A DNA stretch of 64,000 nucleotides from Vicia villosa (taxonomy: Eukaryota > Streptophyta > Magnoliopsida > Fabales > Fabaceae): positions 109,990,128 through 110,054,127 of the forward strand of contig NC_081186.1 in assembly GCF_029867415.1 (NCBI RefSeq), written 5' to 3'. Under the pieces are notes generated by a model. It saw only the letters and a program-made list of their open reading frames with translations, did no database searches and was not told where the DNA came from. Below, piece by piece: positions 10,880 through 22,605 of this stretch (its first letter is position 1; each line of letters starts with the position of its first letter). A program made the translations under genes and the position numbers.

Positions 10880-11648
10880 TTGTTGTTTTACCGCTTCAAA
10901 AATGACACCATTGATGAAGTTGCAGTTTGGGTGAGAATATTGGGTTGCCCATCGAGTATTGTGATCCTCGATCTTTTACTGTGTTTGATAACTGTATTGG
11001 GCATACCATTAAAGTGGGTAAGACTACTATCAAACAAGAAAGAGGCAAGTATGCGCGAATATGTGTTGATGTCAACTTTTCAAAATCTTTACTTGCTATG
11101 TTCATAATAAGAGGAAGCAGTTGTAAGGTTGAATATGAAGGTCTTCATGTGCTTTGTCTTGATTGTGGTATATATGGTCATGTCAATGAAGGATGTATTA
11201 ACAAAGTTAAAAGGGAGAAGAAAGTGGTGGAATGGGGAAGTTGCAGGATAGACAATTTGGCTCAAGGTGTGGTATTGAATGGAGGATCATCGTCTCTAAA
11301 TGATGAGACAGAGGGTCCTTGGAAAGTTGTTCAAAAACCCAAGCGTTGTTGGAAAGTTGCAGATGGCCAAAAATTCAATGATCTAATGAGAGTTAATGAT
11401 AGAACCCAAATTGGTGGATTGAGATTTATGGTTCTAGAAAGTGATTATTTGGAAATAAATGTTATCGATGATGTCGTTAATGCCAAATTTAATTCGAATT
11501 TATTGGCTAGTCATATTGATTCCTTGGAGATGAATATAAATATGAGGGGAACGACTTTCAGAAAAGGCGGGAACATTGATTTGATAAGCGCAAATATTGA
11601 TGTGATATTGTTGGGCAAAAAAAGGAATGAACAAAAATTAGATCTTGT
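10880..11648 (+). pseudogene. LINE ORF1-like protein fragment (DUF4283 / CCHC knuckle), frameshifted
   Basis: Plant LINE (L1-type) ORF1 proteins bind element RNA and carry a DUF4283-type domain followed by a CCHC zinc knuckle. The first frame gives DTIDEVAVWVRILG. A one-base shift near 10945 then continues as LPIEYCDPRSF and runs through RGKYARICVDV, VEYEGLHVLCLDCG and the knuckle C-x2-C-x4-H-x4-C (CLDCGIYGHVNEGC, about 11155-11196). The N-terminus is missing and the distal part is cut by a Stowaway MITE at 11650. The frameshift and the lack of an adjoining reverse transcriptase show that it is dead. Confidence 0.7.
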
Positions 11649-11649
11649 A

Positions 11650-11899
11650 CTCCCTCCATTTCAAAATGAGTGTCGTTTAAGGTTTTTGCACACAGATTAA
11701 GAAATGTAATAATGTTGTCATAAAGTTTTGCACTTTTACTAAATTATCCCTATTTATGTGTTGGAAGTAATGCACAGATTAATAATTAAAGGGTATAATT
11801 GGAAAAATAGAAATCATTGCTACATTGAAAAGTGAGAACGACATTCGTTTTGAAACAAATCTTTTTCTCTAAACGATACTCATTTTGAAAAAGAAGGAG
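11650..11899. mobile_element. Stowaway-type MITE
   Basis: 250 bp with ends CTCCCTCCATTTCAAAATGA and, on the other strand, CTCCTTCTTTTTCAAAATGA, flanked by TA on both sides (11648-11649 and 11900-11901). The CTCCCTCC terminus plus a TA target duplication is the Tc1/mariner Stowaway signature. The inner arms share GAGT(G/A)TCGTTTA. Confidence 0.85.
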
Positions 11900-11967
11900 T
11901 ATATTCTTTGACAGTTTTAGAAATAAGTGGTAAACATAATAATGACATTGTTGCAGGTAAAAAATTA

Positions 11968-12248
11968 CTTCATCCGTCTCATAAAAAGTGTCTCTTTTGC
12001 ACTCTTTTCATATCTCAAAATAATTATCTCTTTAGAATGCCAATGCAACATTTTTCAATACTACCCTTATAACAACACATATTTCCATACTCTCTCTAAC
12101 TTTATGTCATATTCTCTCTCTTCTATACATAATAATTAAGGGTATTTTAGTACAAACAGACAATTTTATCATTAAAATCAATACACTCAATCATTTTTTT
12201 AAGTACCGTGCATTGTCCAAATAAGACACTTTTATGGGACGGAGGGAG
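11968..12248. mobile_element. Second Stowaway-type MITE
   Basis: 281 bp. The left end CTTCATCCGTCTCATAAAAA matches the right end CTCCCTCCGTCCCATAAAAG read on the opposite strand. TA flanks lie at 11966-11967 and 12249-12250. It is a different family from the MITE 70 bp to its left, because the inner arms differ (AAAGTGTC). Confidence 0.88.
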
Positions 12249-12859
12249 TATATTTTAATACAAGTAATGGTAACATGAAACAGAACATAAGCCAAAAAAT
12301 ATTAATAATTCCTTGGGGACACATGGAGAAATACAACCGAAGGAAAAAGGAAGTGGGATCAGTAAAAGAGGCATTGGGGTATTTTTGGTAATTTAAATAT
12401 AGGTGATTCCCAAATAGCATACAAGGGCAATTCTATGGTGGAGTCTCCATATTGACTTCATTGGTGCAGTCACAATTTTGGTCAATCATACAAGATCTTG
12501 AAACCCTAGATTGCCACATAGGACCAACTTAAAATATAAAGCCATGTATGTTAATATTATCATTTAGTCCCTACATATTTCAAACTAAACCCCTAACATA
12601 TTCCTTATTTTTTGGTTCGAATTATTTCATCTTCTTCACAAGTTCACTTCTTTCTGCAACTAAAATTAATGAAATCTTTTTCACGATAACTTCAGTTTCT
12701 TCACGACAACAAGGTCGTCTTCCTTCGCCAACCAACAACAACTTCATCTTATTTACTATCCATGTTCATATTTTATTTCACATACAATCGCTCTTCTCAC
12801 ACAGTTCGTAATAGCTGAGTTGCTAAGGTATTAATGTTTAATGTTGTAATATGTAATTG

Positions 12860-13165
12860 TATTAAGATTTCATTTCAATTTTGGAAATAGGTTTTCTGAG
12901 GGTTGTCATTGGATTAAGATATTGAATATGTAGGTTAAGATTTCATTTCAATTTGGGAAAATATGTAGGTTAAGATTTCATTTCAATTTGGGAATTAGGT
13001 TTTATGACTGATTTCATTGGATTAAGTTTCCAAATTAATAGGTTAATATTTCATTTCAATTTGGGAAATAGTTGGTTGATGTCACTGTCTTGAATTCAAT
13101 TTGGGAATTGTGGTTTTATGATTGATTTCGTTTGGATGATTTAATTTCAAGTTGGGATATAGGTT
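12860..13165 (+). repeat. Irregular repeats of ATTTCATTTCAATTTGGGA
   Basis: About five diverged copies of a unit with this core, spaced 40-75 bp, often followed by (A)TAGGTTTTA(C/T)GA(T/C)TG. They lie directly upstream of the degenerate transposase and may be its old leader region. Confidence 0.65.
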
Positions 13166-14880
13166 TTACGATTGGTGCTGCTCATGTTGTGAAATATATC
13201 GGGCTATTTCAAATGGACAACAACGACGAATCTGGTGGGGTTGATTTGAACAATGTGCAGACTGATTCATCTGATGTTGAATATAATAGTGATGAGTATG
13301 TTGACGCGGATGTACAACCAAGTTCAAATGATGAATATGATTCTGATAATGACAATGATGAGGATTCGGTTGGAACAGAGTTGTCAAATTGCCAAGCAGT
13401 TGTAGGTGATCACATGATGAATATAAATTCTATTACGGAAGATGACATTCGTGCTTTGGAATTTGGAACTGTGAGTGAAGCTTATGAATTTTATTACAGG
13501 TATGGAAAATGTAAAGGTTTTGGCATTAGGAAAAGCGATGTTAACCATAAAGGGCCTGAAGGTAGTCAAATAGTAATAATGAGGCAGTTTGTTTGCAATA
13601 AACATGGATTAAGAGAGAAGAAGCACTTAGCCAGGGTAGATAGGAAAAGAGATCATTGACGTATGACCCGTTCCAAATGTGCAGCTACGCTTTGTGTGCA
13701 TTACAAAGACGGGAAGGGAAAATACGTAGTCTCGATTTTTGAAGAGGCTCATAACCATGAATTAACCCCAACAAAATTTGTGCACTTACACCCCATTTAT
13801 CGTCATATTTATGAAACAAATAGAGCTCAAATTGATGGACTTCAATCACACAGAATCAGAACGTGTCATATAATGAGGTACATGGTTGCGCAAAAAGGTG
13901 GATATAATGATGTTGGTTTTACAAAGAAAGATTTGTACAACTATTATGATAAAAAATGCATGATTTTATTAAAGATGGTGATGTTGTTACTGCTTTAAAT
14001 TATCTCAAAGTGAAATCATCTATGGATCCTATGCTATATGTAGAATATTCTATCAATACCGAAGGAAGATTGAAGTCGCTTTTTTGGGTAGACGATTGTA
14101 GTAGGTCAAACTATTTATGTTTTGGCGATGTTCTTGCTTTTGACACAACATACAAAAAGAACAAATGCAATTATCCTCTGGTTATATTTTCTGAGTGCAA
14201 CCATCATTCACAGACTGTGATATTTTGTGTTGCTTTGGTGTCGGATGAGACGACAGAGACGTATAAGTGGTTGTTGAAGAGTTTCTTAGAGTGCATGGAG
14301 AATAAATATCCAAAAGTAGTTGTAACAGATGGAGACGGTGCTACTAGGGAATCTATAAAACAAATATTTCCTGATGCGACCCATTGGTTGTGTGCCTGGC
14401 ATTTGAACAAGAATGAAGGTGAAAATGTGAAGAAGTCACAATTTTTAGATGGGTTTAAAAGGCAATGTACTCAAATTTTACACCTGAGAATTTTGAAGAA
14501 TTCTGGAGGGAGCTAGTTATTGAGAATTAACTTGAAGGAAATGCTTGGGTTGCGAAAACATATGAGAATAGGTCACTTTGGACCACTGCTTATCTACGGG
14601 ATAAGTTTTTTGGTCGTTTTAGAACTACGTCTCAATGGGAAGTTGTTAATGCGATAATCAAGTCTTATGTAAGGAAGAAAGGGTGTATTTTTGAATTTTT
14701 GCATAATTTTGAATAGGCTTTGAGAGACTACAGAAATAATGAGCTTGTTGCTGATTTTAAATCAAAGTTCTCAGACCATGTGTTGAGAACGCAACTTCGT
14801 TGGATTAAGAGCGGCGTTGCTAAAACTTATACAACATAAATGTTTAAAGAAGTAAAGGAAGAAATAATGAAGGTTGGTTT
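13132..14880 (+). pseudogene. FAR1/FRS-type MULE transposase, degenerate
   Basis: Relic of a Mutator-like transposase of the FAR1/FRS family, which pairs an N-terminal FAR1 zinc-binding DNA domain with a DDE transposase core. From about 13214 there is an acidic leader (MDNNDESGG...), then the FAR1 domain (SEAYEFYYRYGKCKGFGIRK, FVCNKHG, CAATLCVHY, EEAHNHELTP), then the transposase core from about 13960 (VLAFDTTYKKNKCNYPLVIF, VVTDGDGA, DATHWLCAWHLNKN). Breaks: an in-frame TGA at 13657, a +1 shift near 13950, a further shift near 14470 where YTPENFEEFW continues in another frame, then stops near 14527 and 14715. Homology fades after about 14880. The SWIM zinc finger expected near the C-terminus is not recognisable. 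It could derive from a domesticated FRS gene or a transposon; the lack of introns and many breaks favour a transposon. Confidence 0.8.
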
Positions 14881-15179
14881 ATTAATTGTAAAGGGGTAAT
14901 CAATAGGATTGGAAACGACAGATTGCTTCCACATAATATATCACTTCCACAAAGAAGTTCCCAGAAGAGTTTGTGTTGATAACGCACTGATAAGGCGTGA
15001 TTGATGTTACACAAAACTGTTTTCATCAATTGGAATGAGGAAATGTTTGTAGCTTGCCTTCCAGACTTGGAAGTGACATAATAAAGAGCTACTTAGTTAT
15101 TTATAATTTGTAAATTTCTTTGGTTGGCTGAGTGTTATTCGTGCGCCGGTTAACCATCTTATTTCAATTCTCAATAAAA

Positions 15180-15805
15180 TATTCATATGCATCCCATGTA
15201 CATTCATACATCATGCATATAAAATTATGAATTCATTGCTCATTATGCATGTGTTGACATTCAGATTCTTGCTCCATCTTGTTAATAAAGTGTCAGCTTT
15301 AAACACAAAGGTTCGCTTGTCCGCTTATTCCGCTTGAATTCAACATTTCTTAGCAAAGTCTATTTGTTTTCTCCAGCAAATGGTGTTCTCGTCATTTGAG
15401 CCACCATTAATCCCCGGTAGTTGAGGTCCTCTTCATTTGAGCCGCTGTTATTCCTCAGCAGATAGTTTTCTCCCCAAGCAGTCTGGTAATCTCCAATCTG
15501 ACTCATCCTTGGTAACCCTTCGAGGAATCTCTCATTATGGATTAATTGATTTTCCCAAAGCAAGTATGTTATCCCTTTGCAACAGTCCTTCGAGGAATCT
15601 CTCATGGATGAACTGACTATATATCTCCAGCAAAGTCCATTTGTATTCCCCGACAAATCTGGCATTCTCCAAATTGATCCAACAATGGTAATCCTTCGAG
15701 GAATGCTTCATTGAGGATTGACTGTATTTCTCCATCAGAGTAAAAGCTGGGTGTTGAAATCCTAAATGGATGATTCATTAGCTCATTGCTTATTGACTCC
15801 CCAGC
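15180..15805. mobile_element. Non-coding part of an Ogre-like element fragment
   Basis: Starts with ATGCATCCCATGTACATTCATACATCATGCAT, split by other short ATGCAT/CATACAT runs, resembling the non-coding DNA at 180-260 of the Ogre-like element on the left. It then holds scattered copies of CCTTCGAGGAATCTCTCAT and CTCCAGCAAA(G/T) that lead into the minisatellite. No gene is visible. Confidence 0.45.
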
Positions 15806-16385
15806 AAAGTCGAGATTTATTCAGATGAATGGCAACCTTGTCTTTATGGAAGGTAGTTTGTCGAAGATTTGTTATTCCGATGAATGGCAGGTTTGTTCTT
15901 ATGGAAGGCAGTTTATCGAGAATTTGTCCTGATGAATGGCAAACTTATCTTTATAGAAGGTAGTTCGTTGAAGATTTGTTATTCCGATGAATGACAACTT
16001 TGTCCTTATGGAAGACAGTTTATCGAGAATTTTGTTCCGATGAATGGAAACCTTGCCCTCATGGAAGGTATTTCATCAAAGATTTAGTCCATTTCCGACT
16101 GATTCCCTAGTGCAATCACCAGGATTTGTTTGGATGAATGGCAACCTTGTCCTTATGAAATGTAGTTCGTCGAAGATTTGTTATTTCAATGAATGGTAGC
16201 TTTGTCCTTATGGAAGGCATTTTATCGAGAATTTTATTCAGATGAATGGCAACCTTATCTTTATGGAAGGTAGTTCATCGAAGATTTAGTCTATGTGTCG
16301 ATTGATTTCCCCAGTGCAGTCGCCAAAATCTATTCAGATGAATGCCAACCTTGTCCTTATGGAAGGTTGTTCTTCGAAAATGTGT
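15806..16385 (+). repeat. Minisatellite, nine units of about 53-55 bp with longer variants
   Basis: Each unit begins GATGAATGGCAACCTTGTCC or a close variant, followed by TTATGGAAGG(T/C)AGTT. Units alternate between a form with TCGTCGAAGATTTGTTATTC and a form with TATCGAGAATTTTGTTC. Two units (near 16080 and 16290) carry an extra block of about 40 bp containing a CAGTGCAGTCGCCA-like sequence. It lies just upstream of the ORF1 relic, where legume Ogre-type elements often carry such arrays. Confidence 0.8.
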
Positions 16386-17405
16386 TGTTATGATGTTGTG
16401 CAGATTATTGAGAGTCGGAATTAGCAAAAACTCTGTGAACCGGTGTGTGATATCAACTATGACATTGTGCGTGAATTTTATGCCAATTCCATACAAACTG
16501 TTGAGGGAAAGGCATATCACTATCGGACCAGAGTAAGGGGAAAGAATATCACCTTCAATCGAGATGCAATCAACGCCTATTTGGCAACCCCATGACTTTA
16601 GGAGAGGATGAGAAGTGTGAATATCAGATGAAGTTTGATGAAGAAAATTGGGACTATGATTGGGCAAGTTCGAAGCTGTGTAAAATAGGAAAGAGTTATG
16701 TGTTGAATGAACAAGGGCTGCCTAAAAATTGGAAGCGAGAGGATTTTAACTTGATGGCCCGGGCTGCTCTCGCGGTTTTGTTGAATAATATTCGACCGCG
16801 TACTCACGTATGGGAAATCGGTGGATGTAGCTTATATCATTGCAAATGAATTAAGGAAGATAGCTACAAGTGGGACAGTTTTTGGAGGAAAAGCCGGAAA
16901 TCTCTTTTACCCGGGGCTAATCATGGGGCTTTGTGAGGAAGCGGATGTGGAAATCCCAGCCGAAGTTCATTTTTCTATTAACACTGTGATTAATGAGTAT
17001 TTTGTCAACAGGTTTTGTGAGTCCACTTCCAAAGATGATGGCGAAACCGGTGCTTCTTCATCCCGACCGCGAGCACGCCGCGCTTCCGCTTTCAATCAAA
17101 TGGAGTTTGCATCATACTGCTGTGAAAATTTTGAGGCTTCAAGGAGGTCTCAAACTTTTCTCTTTGATGTCATGCACCAACAATTTCAGAACACCTTTAT
17201 AGCACCGGAGGCGCGCACTTTCCCTACTCAGGCGGACTACGTCACTTATGCTAATTGGCCTGTGGGCAGGCCAGCTTTTATGGGGGGTGCTGGAGGCAGT
17301 GGCGAAGCAAGTGGAAGTGGTACCGCCGCGGCGGATGTGGAGATGGAAGATACCATAGGTCCGGTCGAGGCGGTGGTGATGAGGATGTTTGAGGATGGAT
17401 TATGA
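16385..17405 (+). pseudogene. Ogre-like retrotransposon ORF1 (putative plant transposon protein domain), frameshifted
   Basis: Matches the protein encoded upstream of gag in Ogre/Tat-type elements of legumes, often annotated as a putative plant transposon protein; its biochemical role is unknown. Recognisable blocks: VRGKNITFNRDAINAYLGNP (from about 16530), NWDYDWA, GLPKNWKREDFNLMARAALA, then after a frameshift near 16813 VDVAYIIANELRKIA, YPGLIMGLCEEADVEIPAEV and a low-complexity tail rich in Gly, Ser and Ala (GGAGGSGEASGSGTAAADVE). The part before 16530 is broken by stops. No gag or pol follows, so this is a fragment of a larger element. Confidence 0.7.
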
Positions 17406-19847
17406 TAGTTTTAGTTTAGATTTAAATTTCAGCAATTTTAAATTTTAGCATTTTAATTTAAGTACTTTTTGTTAAATTTGGTTTATCGTACTTTTGTTTA
17501 ATTAAAAAGTTTGAGTTTTGAAGATTAATTTGCATGTTTTGCTTATATTGTGTGATTTAATGTGGTGAATTTTGAATTCAAATTGTGGACTTTTCTTGTC
17601 AAAGTTTCTAATTGTCTTATTCATTTAGTGAAGGAACAAAGTGGCAAGTGAGTGCTTAATGGAGGCAATTGGGGTGGTGATGATAAGATTGGTATGCGGA
17701 AAATTCAAGGTACATTTTTATAGCTTACTAGGCATGACAATAATGGTGTGTTGGTTTGTGCAAAAGTTCATTGCATAATTTCCTTGAATTACATGTCACT
17801 TTTGAATCATTTAGAACTTAGTCATGTGTGAGGTAGCTTTCCATTGTGCACTAAATGCGGGATACCGAACATTATTTTGACACGTTCTTATTATGTTGAA
17901 TCATGCATTAATACTTGTTGTGAACATTTGTGAAAATAATAGAGGCATTGTTTGTTTTGAGAGAAACCACTTGGCCAAAAATGTTAAATCAACCAACCTT
18001 GTGAGGAAAATCCCTAGTTCCCCCTTTGAGCTATGTTAGGATTCATTTAAAGTCATCATTGCATCAATCTTGTGAATGAATGAATCCTATTCTTTTGTTG
18101 TGTGTAAACTCTCAACCAATTTGGTTGCAATTATTTTTCCTTAGGGAGCATTTTTGTTATTAAGTTGGTGTGAAAAAAATAAAGTTGGGGAGAAAAACAA
18201 GTTTTGGTCAAAAGAAAAAAAGTGGTTCATAAAAAGAAAAAAATATGTCTTATTGAAAAGAACAAGTGAATATTTTAATTTGCTACCTATTGTAATAGTA
18301 GTGGCTTTGACAAATGGTCCAATATTAATATTGCTTCATCAAAAAAAAATTCAAAAATTGAAAAACATCAAACTTCAAAATTAATAATATTCTTTATAAA
18401 AAATTAAGGAGTTGAGACTCTAGTAATAAAGTTTATTCTTCTATATAATTATTTTTATGAGACGATTACAAATCTCACATTAGTTAATGTACAGTTTAAA
18501 AAGAGTTTAATATGTAGAGGAATATCTCTTATTTTATAAATTGGTTTTTAGAGACGAATTAGATTAATCTAATATAATTTCAATTTTATTGATTGAATCA
18601 CGAACCGCTCACTATTACACATTAGTTAAATATATATAGTTTAATTTTTTTTTTATATAGTGACACTTTTCGACTTAAAAACCGATTTTGTAAAGTTGTG
18701 TTGAAATAAAATAACAGAAATGACTTAGATATATTAATCCATATATCAATTAACTTTCAAACTCCTCAACACTAATTAATTGAAATTTCAAAAGACACAG
18801 CACAGTCTTAAAAACTATAGTGCAATTAAATTGAATAGTTAAAAAGATACACTCCTGCAAAAGAAGAATAATAAGTAAGATATGGAATTGGAATTGCTTG
18901 TTTGGTCACATTACTTTTAACCTATTCCCGTCTTTTCTATATAACGGGGAGATGTTATGTTACCCCCGTAAGCCATGCTGCCAATCTGCCAATCTGCCAT
19001 GCCATCTTCTTCTTTTCTTGGGTCCATAATCTCTCTCTCTCTCACACATACACCTTTCTGTTGTATATATGGCACACATTAAAATGTGACAAAAGGAAAG
19101 GACAATATACTTGCCTTGAACATTGTGTTATTAGTATGTGTGTATAATCAGATTCAGATTCACACAGAGAGAAAATGAAAGTGAGAAAGAAACAACACAT
19201 AAATGTCAAATCTCCAACATAGCATGCACATTTAATATATCACCATACCATGTGACATGTCATTGTTAGATATTAAATGCGACCTTGTTTATATAATTCT
19301 ATCTTTTTCACCCTTCCCAATTAAAATGTGTAGTATCGTTTTCTATTGTCCTTAAATATTTGGCTATTCATTCTCATCCGCATGGTTTGTTTTGTAGTTC
19401 ACGTACGTGGTTCCTAGGGTTTGTGTTTTGTTTTTGTTTTTTTTTTTAATTTTAAATATTGATAAAAGTGTAAAAAATTGATGAAAAGGGGAGTGGTTGT
19501 AGACTTGTTGCAAAACTTTGGAACGGGGTTTATGGTGCACTAAGTCAATTTTGTGTCTTGGAGTGGGACAAGAAATTAAATAAGAGAGTTAAATAATTTG
19601 AAGAAAAGAGAGAGATTTGAGTACTTCAATAATAGTCCCCAAAAAAAGTCACTCTATTCTGAAATTCTGTTAGTCTTTTGTTGATTAATTCTACTAAAAG
19701 TCTGCTAAAAATACAAAGGTACAAAGGGTAAAAAGCTTAAAAGTTAAGTTTGTTTACATGATCATATAGTATCAGATTTTAACTATTTAACCGCTCATTA
19801 TTTATATTCACACACCAAAATTAATAGTGGTGGGTATCAAAGTTGAG

Positions 19848-19848
<1 letters not shown>
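17406..19848. other. Long AT-rich stretch without a supported gene
   Basis: The first 900 bp (poly-T/A and TTTAATTTAAG runs) may be the spacer that follows ORF1 in the Ogre-like element. Beyond that I see only AT-rich DNA, a CT/CA tract near 19030 and a poly-T run near 19435. No open frame here looks coding. Confidence 0.5.

Positions 19849-19931
<83 letters not shown>
19849..19931. repeat. (TA)n microsatellite
   Basis: An 83-bp TA array abutting the truncated MITE copy at 19932. Confidence 0.95.
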
Positions 19932-19933
<2 letters not shown>

Positions 19934-20054
19934 GTTAAATAAATTTTTGGTCTCTATAAATATTGCAGTTTTATTTTTAGACTCTCCTGAGATTTGGCAA
20001 CGGTTTTAGTTGATTTTGACAACGGTTTTTTTGTAAAAACTGTTGCCTAAAAGC

Positions 20055-20057
<3 letters not shown>
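19932..20057. mobile_element. Truncated copy of the GGGTTAAATAAA MITE
   Basis: Matches the left 126 bp of the full MITE at 20097, including the CAACGG and GTTGCC blocks. It stops at AAGCAGGGA, where a (TA)n array of about 32 bp replaces the missing right end. Confidence 0.75.
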
Positions 20058-20095
<38 letters not shown>

Positions 20096-20096
20096 A

Positions 20097-20277
20097 GGGT
20101 TAAATAAATTTTTGGTCCCTATAAATATTGCAGTTTTATTTTTAGTCTCCTGAGATTTGGCAACGGTTTTAGCTGATTTTGACAACGGTTTTTCTATAAA
20201 AATCGTTGCCTAAAAGCAGGGAGGGACTAAAAATAAAAACTGCAATATTTATAAGGACCAAAAACTTATTTAACCCC
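20097..20277. mobile_element. MITE with terminal inverted repeats of about 50 bp and 8-bp target duplication
   Basis: Left end GGGTTAAATAAATTTTTGGT and right end, on the other strand, GGGGTTAAATAAGTTTTTGG; the arms continue through TGCAGTTTTATTTTTAGTC. The 8-bp ATTTATAA lies at 20089-20096 and again at 20278-20285, as expected for a hAT-type insertion, although the target is AT-rich. The centre holds a second hairpin of GGCAACGG and CCGTTGCC type. Confidence 0.8.
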
Positions 20278-20734
20278 ATTTATAATTTAGAATAAACTTT
20301 ACCTAACACATTGATTTTTTAAAGTTGAGTTAGACTCAACTACAATTTTAAGAAGAGAATAAGTATATATGATAACTAGCCTCATTTTCGATTAGGTTTT
20401 GCTTAAGATAGTATTTGTCTAATAGGGTGACATTTAAATATCTAAATAATTTAGTTTAATTTAATGATTCAACTCGTCACGATTCATTCAAACATAAAAC
20501 TTAATAAAATAATTCCTACATAATTAGTTTTTAATAATATTTTACTACATTATAATTTATTACTAATTGATTATCTCAATTCATGAATTGATTAATTAAA
20601 CAATTAATTCAATATTCTCTCACTACAATAACAATAATTATTTATTAAAAGAAAATTAATTTTAATACTAAATTATTAATTATGATTAAAATACTAAACA
20701 ATCAAAAGAGAAGTAAGTTTCATTGTTATATAAA

Positions 20735-20780
20735 CTAGTGTCTTACCCGTGCGTTCGCACGGTACCCGTCGTTTTCGCGC
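20735..20780 (-). mobile_element. Helitron-like 3' terminus
   Basis: Read on the minus strand there is a GC-rich hairpin CCGTGCG-AA-CGCACGG (20747-20762), 8 nt, then CTAG followed by T. A hairpin shortly before CTRR with a T in the host flank is the Helitron 3' signature. The element body would extend to the right; its 5' end is not recognisable, and an LTR starts at 21052. Confidence 0.45.
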
Positions 20781-22596
20781 ATTGTGATTGAGAAAAATAA
20801 AAGATATTAGGAAAAGCTTAAGTTTTGGATAAAATTGAAAAAGTTATAAAAATAATAATATTTTATTTGACAAATTATAATGAAGGAAAAGTTTTAAAAT
20901 CTCAAATTCACAAATTATAATGAAGAAATATTCAATCAAATTATATAATTCAATTAGTGATAACTATTTAATATAATTGATTAAACTACAAACTATTAGC
21001 CCAATCTCAAACTATCAGCTAAGGAGAATCGATTATTTTTGGCTAGCTAAGTGTCATACCCTAATTTTGACCCCCCTGAGATGTCACACCTCCAGACATT
21101 TCATCAACCCAAGACAAGTACCCAGAACAGTCACTTGTTTATCTAGTACTCAATCGAGGGTGTTCAAGAACAAAGAAGCTCAGACAAAGGATAAATCAAT
21201 AAGAAAATGACCTCTAATAAAATCATAGGACTCAACTGATTCATTTATCCACCTATGATGATTAGACACCAGTCATCAAGACTCAGGTTTGCTCAGGTCA
21301 CCACACTAGGGTTTTGAGCCCATCAAGGACTAAAATCAGGGATCACATCTGGGCAACCCTAAAAAGCTCCAGGGCATCACTCAAAAGGTTCAATCATCTT
21401 CAAATGATCCATATGACAATATCTGCTGGGCATTGTACTTCAATTCAAGATCCACAGTCATCAATTTCATTTGGTCTAGAATTAGGGTTTTTGACCTAAT
21501 TCACCTGGACAATTGACTTTTAATCAGGACATGGATCCACAACTCAAAACATGGCTCAAGAACTTGTATTACCTCAATATAGTCCATTCATACCATTCAT
21601 TTGAGGAGGAGAGCTTGATTCATCACAAAAGTCCAAAGTTTCACTTCTTTTGGAAAAAGTCAACTGTACAAGATCACCTTTGACTTTTAAGGTTTAGGAT
21701 CAAACCATGACTTTTAAGGACCAAAATCATCAATATATGATTATTGAAGTTATTTGACCAAGAAAAATCAAGAAAATCAATCAAGAATAAAAAATTCAAA
21801 GATTGACTTTTCATACTTAGAAATTTTTCTAAGTGTTTAAAGGTCTTTTTTTTCTCAAAACTTTGGAAGGAAATATCTCAAAATTTCAAGTACAAACTGA
21901 AAAAAACTTCCAACATCAAACTTTGTCACATATAATTTCTTGGCTAAAAATCAACCATTGAAGAGATATGGAGCTTCAAAGTTGATGCATTCATGAAACT
22001 AGCAAAGAAACCCTAGTTTTCTTCAAACTTTAAGCCCATTTTACACAATTTTCCCAAATGATTTTGAAGAAACTCCAAACTAATTAATTGAATTACATGT
22101 TAAGGGCTTTCCGAATTGTGCTCAACCTTCTCCAAATTCATTTTGAGCTAGGAGTTATGCTTGTTCAAAGTTAGGCCCATGGAGTGAAATTACAAGTCAT
22201 GACCAACTTTGGTTTTGGCCAGTTTTGTGCAAAGGCCTACACTAATTGGTACATTTACACTTCAAATATATCAGAAGAGATTGGAAAGAATCATTTACAT
22301 AATTTGCATCAAGATTCCAAAACATCCAAAAATCAAAGCCATGTGATTATGTAATCATTACATTTAGGAATTTATGCCAAGTGATGATTCATCAAATGGA
22401 ATCTTCTCCTAAGCCAATTGAAAGCCTCTACACATCAGAAATGTCTCCTAAGATCATAAAAGATCAATGGCTAGGGAGCTTGCTTGGATTGGCCATCATT
22501 GCATTTGTGAGATTCCTTGAATTTCTTCATGGCCAAGAAACCAAAGTGACTTCACTAAGCAAGCTCACTCTCTCCAATTACACTGAACTCTTTACC

Positions 22597-22605
22597 TATA
22601 AATAG
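22597..22605 (+). promoter_or_regulatory. TATA box of the long LTR
   Basis: ACCTATAAATAGAAGTG, about 1.55 kb into the LTR; a perfect plant TATA box followed by CT-rich DNA. The same TATAAATAG is found in the LTR that starts at 24330. Confidence 0.65.

Noticed and set aside
10896..11105. Minus-strand frame opposite the LINE ORF1 relic
   Set aside because: It is antisense to a recognisable CCHC-knuckle protein and has no features of its own.
13956..14516. Functional FAR1/FRS gene
   Set aside because: The best domain is intact over 180 codons, but a stop upstream, two frameshifts and stops downstream show that it is a relic.
15806..16385. Regular repeats as a CRISPR array
   Set aside because: The units are contiguous diverged minisatellite repeats without unique spacers, in a plant genome beside a retrotransposon ORF.
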